DNA of 34,282 bases from Bacillota bacterium (GTDB lineage Bacteria > Bacillota > Clostridia > Oscillospirales > Ruminococcaceae), in NCBI GenBank assembly GCA_023391005.1, contig JAEWBS010000069.1:1-34282 (forward strand). Direction: 5' to 3'. Positions 1 through 5,954 of the stretch are shown here, in pieces (within the stretch, counting starts at the first letter, position 1; each line of letters opens with the position of its first letter). Below the pieces are notes generated by a model. It was not told where the DNA came from. It searched no databases and saw only the letters and a list, made by a program, of their open reading frames with translations. Both the position numbers and the translations under genes were made by a program.

Positions 1-71
1 ATGCAAACAGCCTCACGAAAGACATTTGCCGCGCGTCCGGCAAGGTTGTCGTTGGCGTTTCTTGTTGCCAT
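1..71 (-). CDS. 5' end of an unidentified gene (partial)
   Basis: An ATG at 71-69 on the minus strand is preceded by a strong ribosome binding site (CAGGAGGA, about 6 bases upstream) and opens a frame that runs off the left edge of the window. The 23 visible residues begin MATRNANDNLAGRAANVF and are too few to assign a family. An operator-like dyad lies just upstream (102-123), so transcription probably starts near there. The start is well supported; the function is unknown. Confidence 0.6.
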   Translation of the reverse strand, partial: MATRNANDNLAGRAANVFREAVC

Positions 72-101
72 ACAAATCCTCCTGTTCGATATATCAGATT
101 G

Positions 102-123
102 TACTCACTATATAGTATGAGTA
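102..123 (-). promoter_or_regulatory. Operator-like dyad upstream of the leftmost gene
   Basis: TACTCA (102-107) and TGAGTA (118-123) form a perfect 6-base inverted repeat around an AT-rich core (CTATATAGTA) that is itself nearly palindromic and contains -10-like hexamers for the minus strand. The site is about 30-50 bases upstream of the ATG at 71. A dyad overlapping a -10 box is typical of a repressor site. The regulator is not known and no good -35 box was seen. Confidence 0.4.
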
Positions 124-377
124 AAACACTTTTTTGTGACGTTTGGCCGCCGTACAATTGATGTCAGCGGGCCAAGATCGATGAAAAGTTAAATGCAACG
201 CGTGAATAGCGAAGATGCGCCGCACGCGGCGCGGCCGGAACTGGGGGCGGGCGTGCCGCGCCAAGGCGGCAGGCGGATATTTTTTAATAAAAAACGGCGT
301 GTAGGCGCGTATGTAGCCCTTACATATTATATTATGCGGGAAATGGCGGGAGGATAGCACCGACGCCCGTATGATGT

Positions 378-407
378 AAAAAAGCCACCCCGGTAAAACG
401 GGGTGGC
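378..407 (-). terminator. Rho-independent terminator, minus strand
   Basis: The stem GCCACCCCG (384-392) / CGGGGTGGC (399-407) has a 6-base loop. Read on the minus strand it is followed directly by TTTTTT (383-378). It lies 110 bases beyond another terminator-like hairpin that already ends the 4Fe-4S gene, so it may serve readthrough or a short separate transcript. Confidence 0.75.
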
Positions 408-518
408 GCCAGTTTGCCGAAAAAACACCGATGTTTTGGCAGCCGTGCTCAAACGGCAAAACGGCCGTTGCTGTTTTATAATGGCCATCAGGGAAAATGC
501 AGCTATCGCGTTATCAAT

Positions 519-570
519 TGCCTAAAGGCCCCGCCGCATTTAATGCGGCGAAGCCTTTAGGCAATTTTTA
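519..570. terminator. Long terminator hairpin downstream of the 4Fe-4S gene
   Basis: The arms TTGCCTAAAGGC and GCCTTTAGGCAA enclose an inner stem CGCCGCATT/AATGCGGCG, giving a nearly continuous stem. The plus strand ends in a T run (566-570). On the minus strand the hairpin immediately follows the stop codon at 576-578, so it is well placed to end the two-gene rubredoxin/4Fe-4S unit, although the minus-strand T run is poor. Confidence 0.65.
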
Positions 571-575
571 CAAAG

Positions 576-1079
576 CTATTCGTTGCAGGGCAGCAGCTCG
601 AGCAGACGGCGCACCGCGCCGGTGGGGAAATCTGACGCCGGGGGCGTATCGAGCAGCGACTGCAAGAAATCGCGGGCGTTTTGGCTCTGCGGCAGCATAT
701 AGCCCGCCTCGCGCAGCAGGTCCTCGGACATCAAGCGATTGGACTTTGCAACCGCCTCGGCGAGCTGCCGCACAACAGGGCTTTGGGACTGCGCGCTAAG
801 CTGCCGGGCGATCTTCTCCTGTTTGGTTTTACTCCGGGCAAGGGCGCGCAGCGCGGCGGTGACACGTATGCCCTTGAGCTGCTGCGGTGGGAGGGTCAGC
901 GGTACCATCGAGATGGCACCCGAGGGGCAGGCGTCGACGCAGGCGCCGCAGCCGATGCAGACGGCGCGGTCGATAACGCTGTTTTCGGTGTCCGACGCAC
1001 CGGTTGGGCAGACGTAAAGGCACAGGCAATCCTTGGTGCACAGGCGCAGATTTCTGACGGCGATTTTAATGCTACTCAT
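576..1079 (-). CDS. 4Fe-4S dicluster-binding protein, ferredoxin-like N-terminus
   Basis: The 167-residue protein has two cysteine clusters in its first 55 residues: a variant CxxxCxCxxxCP (CTKDCLCLYVCP) and a canonical CxxCxxCxxxCP (CIGCGACVDACP). These should bind two 4Fe-4S clusters for electron transfer. The remaining 110 residues are predicted helical and have no cysteine motif apart from one Cys near the end. The start lies 3 bases after the stop of the triple-rubredoxin gene, and its ribosome binding site (GAGGAGGT) is formed by the last codons of that gene, so the two are translationally coupled. A shared role in electron supply or oxidative-stress defence is inferred from this pairing. 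The partner enzyme is unknown. Confidence 0.85.
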   Translation of the reverse strand: MSSIKIAVRNLRLCTKDCLCLYVCPTGASDTENSVIDRAVCIGCGACVDACPSGAISMVPLTLPPQQLKGIRVTAALRALARSKTKQEKIARQLSAQSQSPVVRQLAEAVAKSNRLMSEDLLREAGYMLPQSQNARDFLQSLLDTPPASDFPTGAVRRLLELLPCNE

Positions 1080-1082
1080 GGC

Positions 1083-1958
1083 TTACCTCCTCTCAATTTT
1101 GGTGATCTTCCAGCTTGGCACCTTGCAGACGGGGCAGAGCTCAGGCGGCGCATTCCCGACGTAGACAAAGCCGCAGATCTCGCAGACATAGACGTTGGTT
1201 GACGCGATAAAGCCCTCGCCCTCGGCTTCATAACGCGCGAGCAGCGCGTTAATGATGCGCGTAACCTTTTCGCTCCAGACCAGTGCGCGCAGGGCGCCGC
1301 GATCCGGCTTCTGAGATGCCGCCGCGTCGGCAGCGGAAAAGCCGCTTTCAAGGTCCTGCTGCACGAGGGCGTGCAGCGCGGCAAAATCGCTTTCGTGCTC
1401 GGCGGGGGTTCTAGCTTTGAAAAAGTCGGCCAGTTGGGTGAAAAGCGCCGATTCTTCGGCTAAGTATTGCTTCTCGCAGCCGCGCGCGAGGTTGGAGCAT
1501 AACGCCGACAGCTCGCCGGCCGTCAGCTCGCGCAGCGGCTCGGCGTATGGATGCGCTTGGGCAGCGGGGGCTACGGCCTTTGGCGCGGCGGCCTGCACCT
1601 CGCGCTGCTGCGGCTCGAACACCGATTTGGGCGCACCGCAGATGGGGCAGACCCAGTCGCCGGGAATATCCTCCCACTTGGTGCCGGGGGCGATGCCGAC
1701 GTCCGGCGCACCGGTCGATTCGCCGTAGGTGAAGCCGCAGACGGCGCAGGCATAGGTTTTTTTGGCGGGCGGTACGGGCTGGGGTGCGGGCGCGGATTCT
1801 TCCCCGCGTTCAAAGAGCGCTTTGGGTGCGCCGCACAGCGGACATCGCCAATCGTCGGGTAAATCTTCCCACCGGGTACCGGGGGCGATGCCGGCGTCAG
1901 GCATTCCGACAGCTTCGTCGTAGGTAAAGCCGCAGACGGTGCAAATGTATTTGCTCAT
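1083..1958 (-). CDS. Triple-rubredoxin protein with rubrerythrin-like middle domain
   Basis: The 291-residue protein begins with two complete rubredoxin domains (metal cysteines 6/9/39/42 and 71/74/104/107), each with the usual GxAPGTxWEDxPxDW core, joined by a Pro/Ala linker. Residues about 125-250 form a helical region with rubrerythrin-like spacing (EKQYLAEE then SEKVTRIINALL). The expected ExxH and ExxE diiron motifs are not clearly intact (AEHESDF, SEKVT). The C-terminus is a short rubrerythrin-type rubredoxin knuckle (Cys 259/262/275/278). Known rubrerythrins reduce peroxide using electrons from rubredoxin, so this looks like a peroxidase fused to its own electron relay, or an electron-relay-only derivative if the diiron site is lost. 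The start is fixed by AAGGAGGT 7 bases upstream. It is the first gene of an operon with the 4Fe-4S protein. Confidence 0.85.
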   Translation of the reverse strand: MSKYICTVCGFTYDEAVGMPDAGIAPGTRWEDLPDDWRCPLCGAPKALFERGEESAPAPQPVPPAKKTYACAVCGFTYGESTGAPDVGIAPGTKWEDIPGDWVCPICGAPKSVFEPQQREVQAAAPKAVAPAAQAHPYAEPLRELTAGELSALCSNLARGCEKQYLAEESALFTQLADFFKARTPAEHESDFAALHALVQQDLESGFSAADAAASQKPDRGALRALVWSEKVTRIINALLARYEAEGEGFIASTNVYVCEICGFVYVGNAPPELCPVCKVPSWKITKIERR

Positions 1959-1993
1959 GTTATGACCTCCTTCATTAGATTAAAAGTTTTGGT

Positions 1994-2150
1994 CAAGCTT
2001 TTTCAAAGCTTGTGGGTTCGGGGCAAAGCCCGCATGCTTCGTGCTTAGTCGAAAAAAGCGCAGGAGAGGGAGCAAAAACAGTCCGGGGGACTGTTTTTGC
2101 GTGGGAGAATCCCGCAAGGGGGTTCTCCCGATGCCGCGGTTGAGCGGCAT
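1994..2150. repeat. Cluster of short perfect hairpins (intergenic palindromic element)
   Basis: Consecutive hairpins sit upstream of the triple-rubredoxin gene. They are CAAGCTTT/AAAGCTTG (1994-2012), GGGCAAAGCCC (about 2021-2031), a 13-bp stem GCAAAAACAGTCC/GGACTGTTTTTGC with a 3-base loop (2072-2100), GGGAGAA..TTCTCCC with an inner CCC/GGG (2103-2129), and ATGCCGC/GCGGCAT (2131-2150). The array resembles dispersed palindromic intergenic elements of Clostridia. Family membership is from memory and unverified. It could also act as a bidirectional transcription block. Confidence 0.55.
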
Positions 2151-2267
2151 TCGCGCTTTTAACGTTTAACTTTTTGTGCCGTGGCATTAAAGGTATCGCG
2201 TGCATTTTTACTCTTGGCAACGCGCTACAACGCAGCGGCGGGTTGTTACGCCCTTCTCGGCATTCAC

Positions 2268-2690
2268 CATAAATAGCCGACGTTGTGTTGCGCCGACGCG
2301 CAGGAACGGCCCCCACCTTCGGCGATTGCATGTTCTGCGGAACATGCGGGCATCTTCACTGCGTTACAGAGGCGAAGCGCTTCGCGGGCGGGGGACGCTG
2401 TTCCCCCGCGCCCCCCTGATCTCCGGTGGGATTTTGGAACAACGGGGGCGCTTAAAGAATACGGTTCTTGACTATATGCCCCACGTGAGGATGTTGCCTA
2501 CCCACGCACTGTTAGTGGGCGCGCATCCAGATTTGTTAGGTGATGATGCGCACCAATTGCATTTGTGGGACCGGGACTTCTTAGGGCACGGCGGCGCTCC
2601 CATCGCGCCGCCGTGCGGGTGGGGTTATTGTGCGGGGTATAGGGGCAGGCTCATGTGCTCCTCGGCAACGGGCATAAATAGACGACGTTT
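2268..2690. repeat. Pair of 17-base direct repeats
   Basis: CATAAATAGCCGACGTT (2268-2284) recurs as CATAAATAGACGACGTT (2673-2689) with a single mismatch, 405 bases apart. The two copies bracket the candidate structured RNA. No reading frame crosses both in a meaningful way. They could be paired regulatory sites, or scars of a duplication or insertion. Confidence 0.5.
2472..2642 (+). ncRNA. Candidate multi-hairpin structured RNA
   Basis: No protein is supported here, but the plus strand folds compactly. Closing stem P1 pairs TATGCCCC (2475-2482) with GGGGTATA (2634-2641), including one G-U pair. Inside are CCCAC/GTGGG (2501-2519), a perfect 7-bp stem GCGCATC/GATGCGC (2521-2551) with a 17-base loop, and a perfect 11-bp stem (2586-2596 with 2606-2616). 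Single-stranded purine-rich joins remain between them (for example TGTGGGACCGGGAC). A plus-strand terminator lies about 180 bases downstream. Size and multi-branch shape are compatible with widespread Firmicutes RNAs such as the raiA-motif RNA. It does not look like 6S, tmRNA, RNase P or SRP RNA. I cannot match it to a family from sequence alone. Confidence 0.45.
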
Positions 2691-2822
2691 ATTGCTGTGC
2701 AGGGCATACAAAGTCTACAGAGCTTTACCGCATAAAGACCTCAGGTTGAGGCGCTTCATGAATGGACCCTGTGGGCCCCTCGCCGTTTTATGCGCGGCGC
2801 GCCGTGCGGCGCGATTCATTAA

Positions 2823-2851
2823 GCACCGCCATACGGTGGCGGATGCTTTTT
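2823..2851 (+). terminator. Rho-independent terminator, plus strand
   Basis: GCA-CCGCCA pairs with TGGCGG-(A)-TGC across loop TACGG, giving nine base pairs with one bulged A. TTTTT follows at 2847-2851. No plus-strand protein gene precedes it, which implies a non-coding transcript from within about 2200-2820. Confidence 0.6.
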
Positions 2852-3000
2852 CGCGCATCGAGGGTCGCTTTTATAAAGCGGCAACACCTGTTTTGCGCGC
2901 TCTATAACGCATGCCCGGCGCGTCTGCCTGTTGTGCAGACGCAAAGCATGCGTCGATTCAGATGGCGCGCATGGCGCGACGCCATTTTCACTCTTCACTT

Positions 3001-3048
3001 AAAAAAGCCACCGCAGGCGGCGCATAATGATTGCGCTGCCTGCGGTGG
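3001..3048 (-). terminator. Terminator of the rubredoxin gene
   Basis: CCACCGCAGGC and GCCTGCGGTGG (with inner GCGC pairs around an AT-rich loop) form a long stem. Read on the minus strand it is followed by CTTTTTT (3006-3001). It lies about 25 bases beyond the rubredoxin stop codon. Confidence 0.85.
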
Positions 3049-3073
3049 GGGAATGCGGCAGCCGCAGAGGGCT

Positions 3074-3235
3074 TTAAGCCTCGAGCTCGAACTCGCTCTT
3101 GCCGACGCCGCAGTCGGGGCAGACCCAATCCTCGGGGACATCCTCCCACTTGGTGCCGGGCGCGACGCCGTTGTCGGGATCGCCGGCAGCCTCGTCATAA
3201 ACATAGCCACAAACTGTACAGACATATTTTTTCAT
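3074..3235 (-). CDS. Rubredoxin (single domain)
   Basis: This 53-residue protein carries the two rubredoxin knuckles CTVCGY (Cys 6 and 9) and CPDCG (Cys 39 and 42) and the core GVAPGTKWEDVPEDWVCP, matching the usual rubredoxin length of about 52-54 residues. It binds one iron and transfers single electrons in the cytoplasm, typically to rubrerythrin, superoxide reductase or flavodiiron proteins. The ATG at 3235 is chosen over an upstream start that would add 33 unrelated residues. A moderate ribosome binding site (AAAGGCAGG) precedes it. Its own terminator makes it monocistronic. It closely resembles the two N-terminal domains of the protein encoded at 1083-1958, which may be its duplicated relatives or partner. 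Confidence 0.95.
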   Translation of the reverse strand: MKKYVCTVCGYVYDEAAGDPDNGVAPGTKWEDVPEDWVCPDCGVGKSEFELEA

Positions 3236-3648
3236 TTTTGGTACCTGCCTTTCGATTTTTAATGCGGGATGCAAATATAAAAACCACGAAGCGGCCAAGG
3301 GCGTTCCCGCGGCCGCGCGGGGTTTTTGACGCACGGAGAGACTGGTGAAAAGTGGCGGCGCATTTTACATCGTGACGCGCGCTGTACCGGTGTGGCGTCA
3401 AGCGGCGTTATGCGGCCACATTTCAAACTCGCATTCACGAAACGGAATAGCTACTCTTTAACCATCACGCAAAAACTTGTCCATATCATACCACAATTCA
3501 AGTCAAATTTGCTGTGACTGAATCACAATTTATGATAAAAATTATTGAGAATATTCCATATATCAGCGTGTACAGGCAATGATTTACCGTCAAAATGGCG
3601 AAATTAACAAAATTGCCACCAAAAAGCTAGCAAAAACCGCAAATTGCA
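3236..3648. other. Divergent regulatory region between rubredoxin and TRAP genes
   Basis: No gene is seen. On the minus strand an extended -10 box (TGGTATGAT, 3493-3485 region) could serve rubredoxin with a long leader. A short GC hairpin CCCGCG/CGCGGG followed by GTTTTT lies at 3306-3327. The dyad TGTGA/TCACA and the 12-mer ATTATTGAGAAT (3541-3552) are listed or discussed separately. Confidence 0.4.
3513..3527. promoter_or_regulatory. CRP/FNR-like dyad TGTGA-N5-TCACA
   Basis: TGTGA and TCACA are separated by CTGAA. The half-sites match the CRP/FNR family, but the spacer is 5 bases where the classical sites have 6 (CRP). It lies between the divergent rubredoxin and TRAP genes, about 125 bases upstream of the TRAP -35 box. 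A regulatory role is inferred. Confidence 0.3.
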
Positions 3649-3677
3649 TTGACGTCGCTGGTTTAAATTGCTAAAAT
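3649..3677 (+). promoter_or_regulatory. Sigma-A-type promoter of the TRAP operon
   Basis: The -35 box TTGACG (3649-3654) and -10 box TAAAAT (3672-3677) are separated by exactly 17 bases. The -10 box ends 39 bases upstream of the ATG at 3717, with AAGGAGGA at 3703-3710 between. Confidence 0.8.
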
Positions 3678-3716
3678 AATCTGTAAACCTATTAACCCAC
3701 CCAAGGAGGAATCCGC

Positions 3717-5702
3717 ATGCCGGAAAATAAGCCGCTACTGTCGGCGAGCGAGCAAAGCGCGCTTGAGCAAAAGGCGCAGCAGCTGCTCGAAGAAAAGGAC
3801 TCAGAGGCCAGAACCCGCGCCTACACCGGCCCGTTCGCGACCGTTGTGACGGCGCTGTTGGTTATCTGGACCGTCTTTCAGCTCTATTATAACACGATCG
3901 GCGCGATGAGCGCGATCAATCTGCGCGCGTTTCACTGCATTTTTCTGTTGTGCTTTACATTTTTGCTCTTTCCCGCCGCCAAGCGCGAGCGGCGCACCCG
4001 CGCGCTGCCCCCGGTATGGGATGTGGCGCTGATTGCGCTCTCGGTCGGCACGTTTGGCTATCTGATTTTAAATTATACCCGCTTTGCCGCCACCGGCGGG
4101 CGCGGCACCCAGACCGATTTAATCGTCGCGGGGCTGGCGCTGCTTGTCGTGTTTGAGGCGGCGCGCCGCGCCTCGGGTAACCTCGCATTTTTGGCGCTGG
4201 GGTTTTTGGCTTATAACTTTCTGGGGCAGTATATCCCCGGGCGGTTAGGGCACAACGGCTTTACGCTCAAGCGCGTGCTGCTGACCCAGTTTTGGGGCAC
4301 ACAGGGTGTTCTGGGCGTGGGCATCGGCGTCTCGGCAACCTACATATTCCTGTTTGTGCTGTTTGGCGCGTTTTTAAAGCACAGCGGCTTTAGCCAGTTC
4401 ATCAACGACATCTCGCTGACGCTCGTGGGTCAGACCCCCGGCGGCCCCGCCAAGGTGGCGGTGCTGGCCAGCGCGCTGATGGGCATGATCAACGGCAGCG
4501 CCATCGCAAACGTCGCGACAACCGGCACCATCACGATTCCGCTGATGAAGCGCACCGGCTACAGCAAGGAGTTTGCGGGCGCGGTTGAGGCGGTGGCCAG
4601 CACCGGCGGCCAGTTCTGCCCGCCGATTATGGGCGCGGTCGGCTTTGTCATGGCCGAGTTTTTGGGCATCAGCTATACCAACGTGATGATCGCATCGATC
4701 ATCCCCGCGTTACTCTACTACCTCGGATTGCTGTTCTCGGTGCATTTTGAGGCCAAGCGATTGGGCCTCTCGGGTATTGCCAAGGAGAATATCCCCGACG
4801 CCAAGCGGGTTATGAAGACGCAGGGCCACCTGCTGGCGCCGCTCATCGTGCTGATGGCGATGATGTTCATGGGCTATACGCCGCTCTTTGCGGCCGTGGC
4901 GTCAATCTTTGTGACCGTCGCGGTCAGCTGGGTGCAAAAGGATACCCGCATGGGGCTCAAAAAGATTCTTGACGCCGTCTGCGAGGGCGCGCGCGGCGCG
5001 GTGGGCGTCGGCGTGTCCTGCGTGATCATCGGCGTCATCATCGGCACCGTGACGCTGACGAGCCTAGGGCTCAACATGGGCTATCTGATTCTGCGGCTGG
5101 TCGACAACAGCCAGATCTATCTGACCGGCTTCCTCGTGATGGTTATGAGCACGATTTTGGGCATGGGCGTGCCGGGCGTGGCGGCTTATGTCATTGTCGA
5201 GGCGGTCGCCGTGCCGGTGCTTATCAAGGTCGGCGTGCTGCCGATGGCCGCGCACATGTTCTGCCTCATCTACGCCTGCCTCTCGAATATCACGCCGCCG
5301 GTTGCGATGAGCAGTTATGTCGCGGCAGGTATCGCGGGGTCGGATCAGACTAAAACGAGTCTTATCGCCGTACGCTTAGGGCTGGTCGGCTTTGTGATTC
5401 CGTTCTTCTTTCTCAATAACCCCATGCTGCTCATTGGCTCCTCGCCCGATGTGACGATGGCGCAGACGCTTTGGGCCTCAGCGACCGCGATTATCGGCAC
5501 CCTCGCGATGGTCAGCGGCTTGGGCGGCTGGCTGCTCGGGCGCTGCAATATTCTAGAGCGCGTCGCACTGCTCGGTTTCTCGCTCTGCTTAATCGACCCG
5601 GGCGTTCGCACCGACACGATCGGCTTTATCGGTCTGGTGGCGGTGCTGGCATTGCAGTTTTATAAGGCATCCAGAGCTAAAAAAGCAGGCAAAGCGGTCT
5701 AG
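3717..5702 (+). CDS. TRAP transporter fused permease, TAXI type
   Basis: This 661-residue, strongly hydrophobic protein fuses the small (DctQ-like, 4 TM) and large (DctM-like, 12 TM) TRAP permease subunits, as is usual in the TAXI subclass. A hydrophilic N-terminus of about 45 residues precedes the first TM segment. The DctM part contains the family signatures GMINGSAIANVATTGTITIP, EAVASTGGQFCPPIMGA and, later, ILGMGVPGVAAYVIVEAVAVP and LSNITPPVAMSSYVAAGIAG. TRAP systems use an ion gradient and a periplasm-side binding protein to import organic acids, amino acids or related solutes. The substrate cannot be told here. AAGGAGGA sits 6 bases upstream of the ATG. The cognate receptor follows 252 bases downstream. 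Confidence 0.93.
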   Translation: MPENKPLLSASEQSALEQKAQQLLEEKDSEARTRAYTGPFATVVTALLVIWTVFQLYYNTIGAMSAINLRAFHCIFLLCFTFLLFPAAKRERRTRALPPVWDVALIALSVGTFGYLILNYTRFAATGGRGTQTDLIVAGLALLVVFEAARRASGNLAFLALGFLAYNFLGQYIPGRLGHNGFTLKRVLLTQFWGTQGVLGVGIGVSATYIFLFVLFGAFLKHSGFSQFINDISLTLVGQTPGGPAKVAVLASALMGMINGSAIANVATTGTITIPLMKRTGYSKEFAGAVEAVASTGGQFCPPIMGAVGFVMAEFLGISYTNVMIASIIPALLYYLGLLFSVHFEAKRLGLSGIAKENIPDAKRVMKTQGHLLAPLIVLMAMMFMGYTPLFAAVASIFVTVAVSWVQKDTRMGLKKILDAVCEGARGAVGVGVSCVIIGVIIGTVTLTSLGLNMGYLILRLVDNSQIYLTGFLVMVMSTILGMGVPGVAAYVIVEAVAVPVLIKVGVLPMAAHMFCLIYACLSNITPPVAMSSYVAAGIAGSDQTKTSLIAVRLGLVGFVIPFFFLNNPMLLIGSSPDVTMAQTLWASATAIIGTLAMVSGLGGWLLGRCNILERVALLGFSLCLIDPGVRTDTIGFIGLVAVLALQFYKASRAKKAGKAV

Positions 5703-5718
5703 GGGCATTCTTAAAAGG

Positions 5719-5812
5719 TCCCAACTTGGGATAATCCGACTGAAAAAGCGAATCGCCGCATCAAAAATGCTCGTGATACATCCAGTATTTTCTTGCGTTT
5801 ATACTTTTTCAG
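5719..5812. promoter_or_regulatory. Inverted repeats between TRAP permease and receptor genes
   Basis: TCCCAACTTGGGA (5719-5731) is a perfect 13-base palindrome shortly after the permease stop. CTGAAAAAG (5740-5748) is repeated inverted as CTTTTTCAG (5804-5812), and both are next to GCGAAT. These may process or stabilise the mRNA, or form an operator for the receptor gene. A TATACT box lies at 5800-5805 without a convincing -35. Confidence 0.35.
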
Positions 5813-5895
5813 CGAATTCCTCATCGTTTTTTGGCTTTAAGAGACGCCCTAGCGCTTGGATGGCGTAAAAAGTAAAAGTAGCTTAGCCTCACACC

Positions 5896-5911
5896 GGCCC
5901 TGATCAGGGCC
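5896..5911. promoter_or_regulatory. 16-base perfect palindrome upstream of the receptor gene
   Basis: GGCCCTGATCAGGGCC is self-complementary over its whole length and ends 43 bases before the receptor ATG at 5955. It could be an operator or an mRNA 5'-end hairpin that raises receptor expression above permease expression, which TRAP and ABC systems commonly need. The role is inferred. Confidence 0.4.
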
Positions 5912-5954
5912 GCCTGAGATAGATGAATATAAGGAAAAAGAGGAGAAAATCAAC

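Larger units (their letters stand above)
72..575. other. Intergenic region with dyad and two hairpins, no gene seen
   Basis: About 500 bases separate the leftmost gene from the 4Fe-4S gene. Besides the dyad at 102-123 and the two terminator-like hairpins listed separately, no reading frame has a ribosome binding site or recognisable protein. The frame at 94-459 on the minus strand runs through the terminator hairpin and is not credible. Confidence 0.5.
1959..3073. other. 1.1-kb hairpin-rich intergenic island
   Basis: Apart from the elements listed separately, the island also holds GCATGTTC/GAACATGC with a TGCG loop (2328-2347), GGGCGGGGG pairing with CCCCCGCGCCC, an overlapping alternative stem GCGCCCCC/GGGGGCGC (from about 2408), a nested stem ACGCATGC..GCGTCTGC / GCAGACGC..GCATGCGT (2907-2953), and ATGGCG/CGCCAT followed by TTTT (2961-2989). 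The open frames in this stretch lack ribosome binding sites and consist of Arg/Ala/Pro-rich low-information translation. Confidence 0.55.

Noticed and set aside
2472..2642. Identification of the structured RNA as 6S, tmRNA, RNase P or SRP RNA
   Set aside because: It has several separate hairpins within a closing stem, not a rod with a central bubble, and lacks the conserved tmRNA, RNase P and SRP sequence blocks.
2200..2907. 235-codon plus-strand frame across the hairpin island
   Set aside because: It has no ribosome binding site, its product is Arg/Ala-rich without family features, and it crosses many perfect hairpins, so structured or non-coding DNA is a better explanation.
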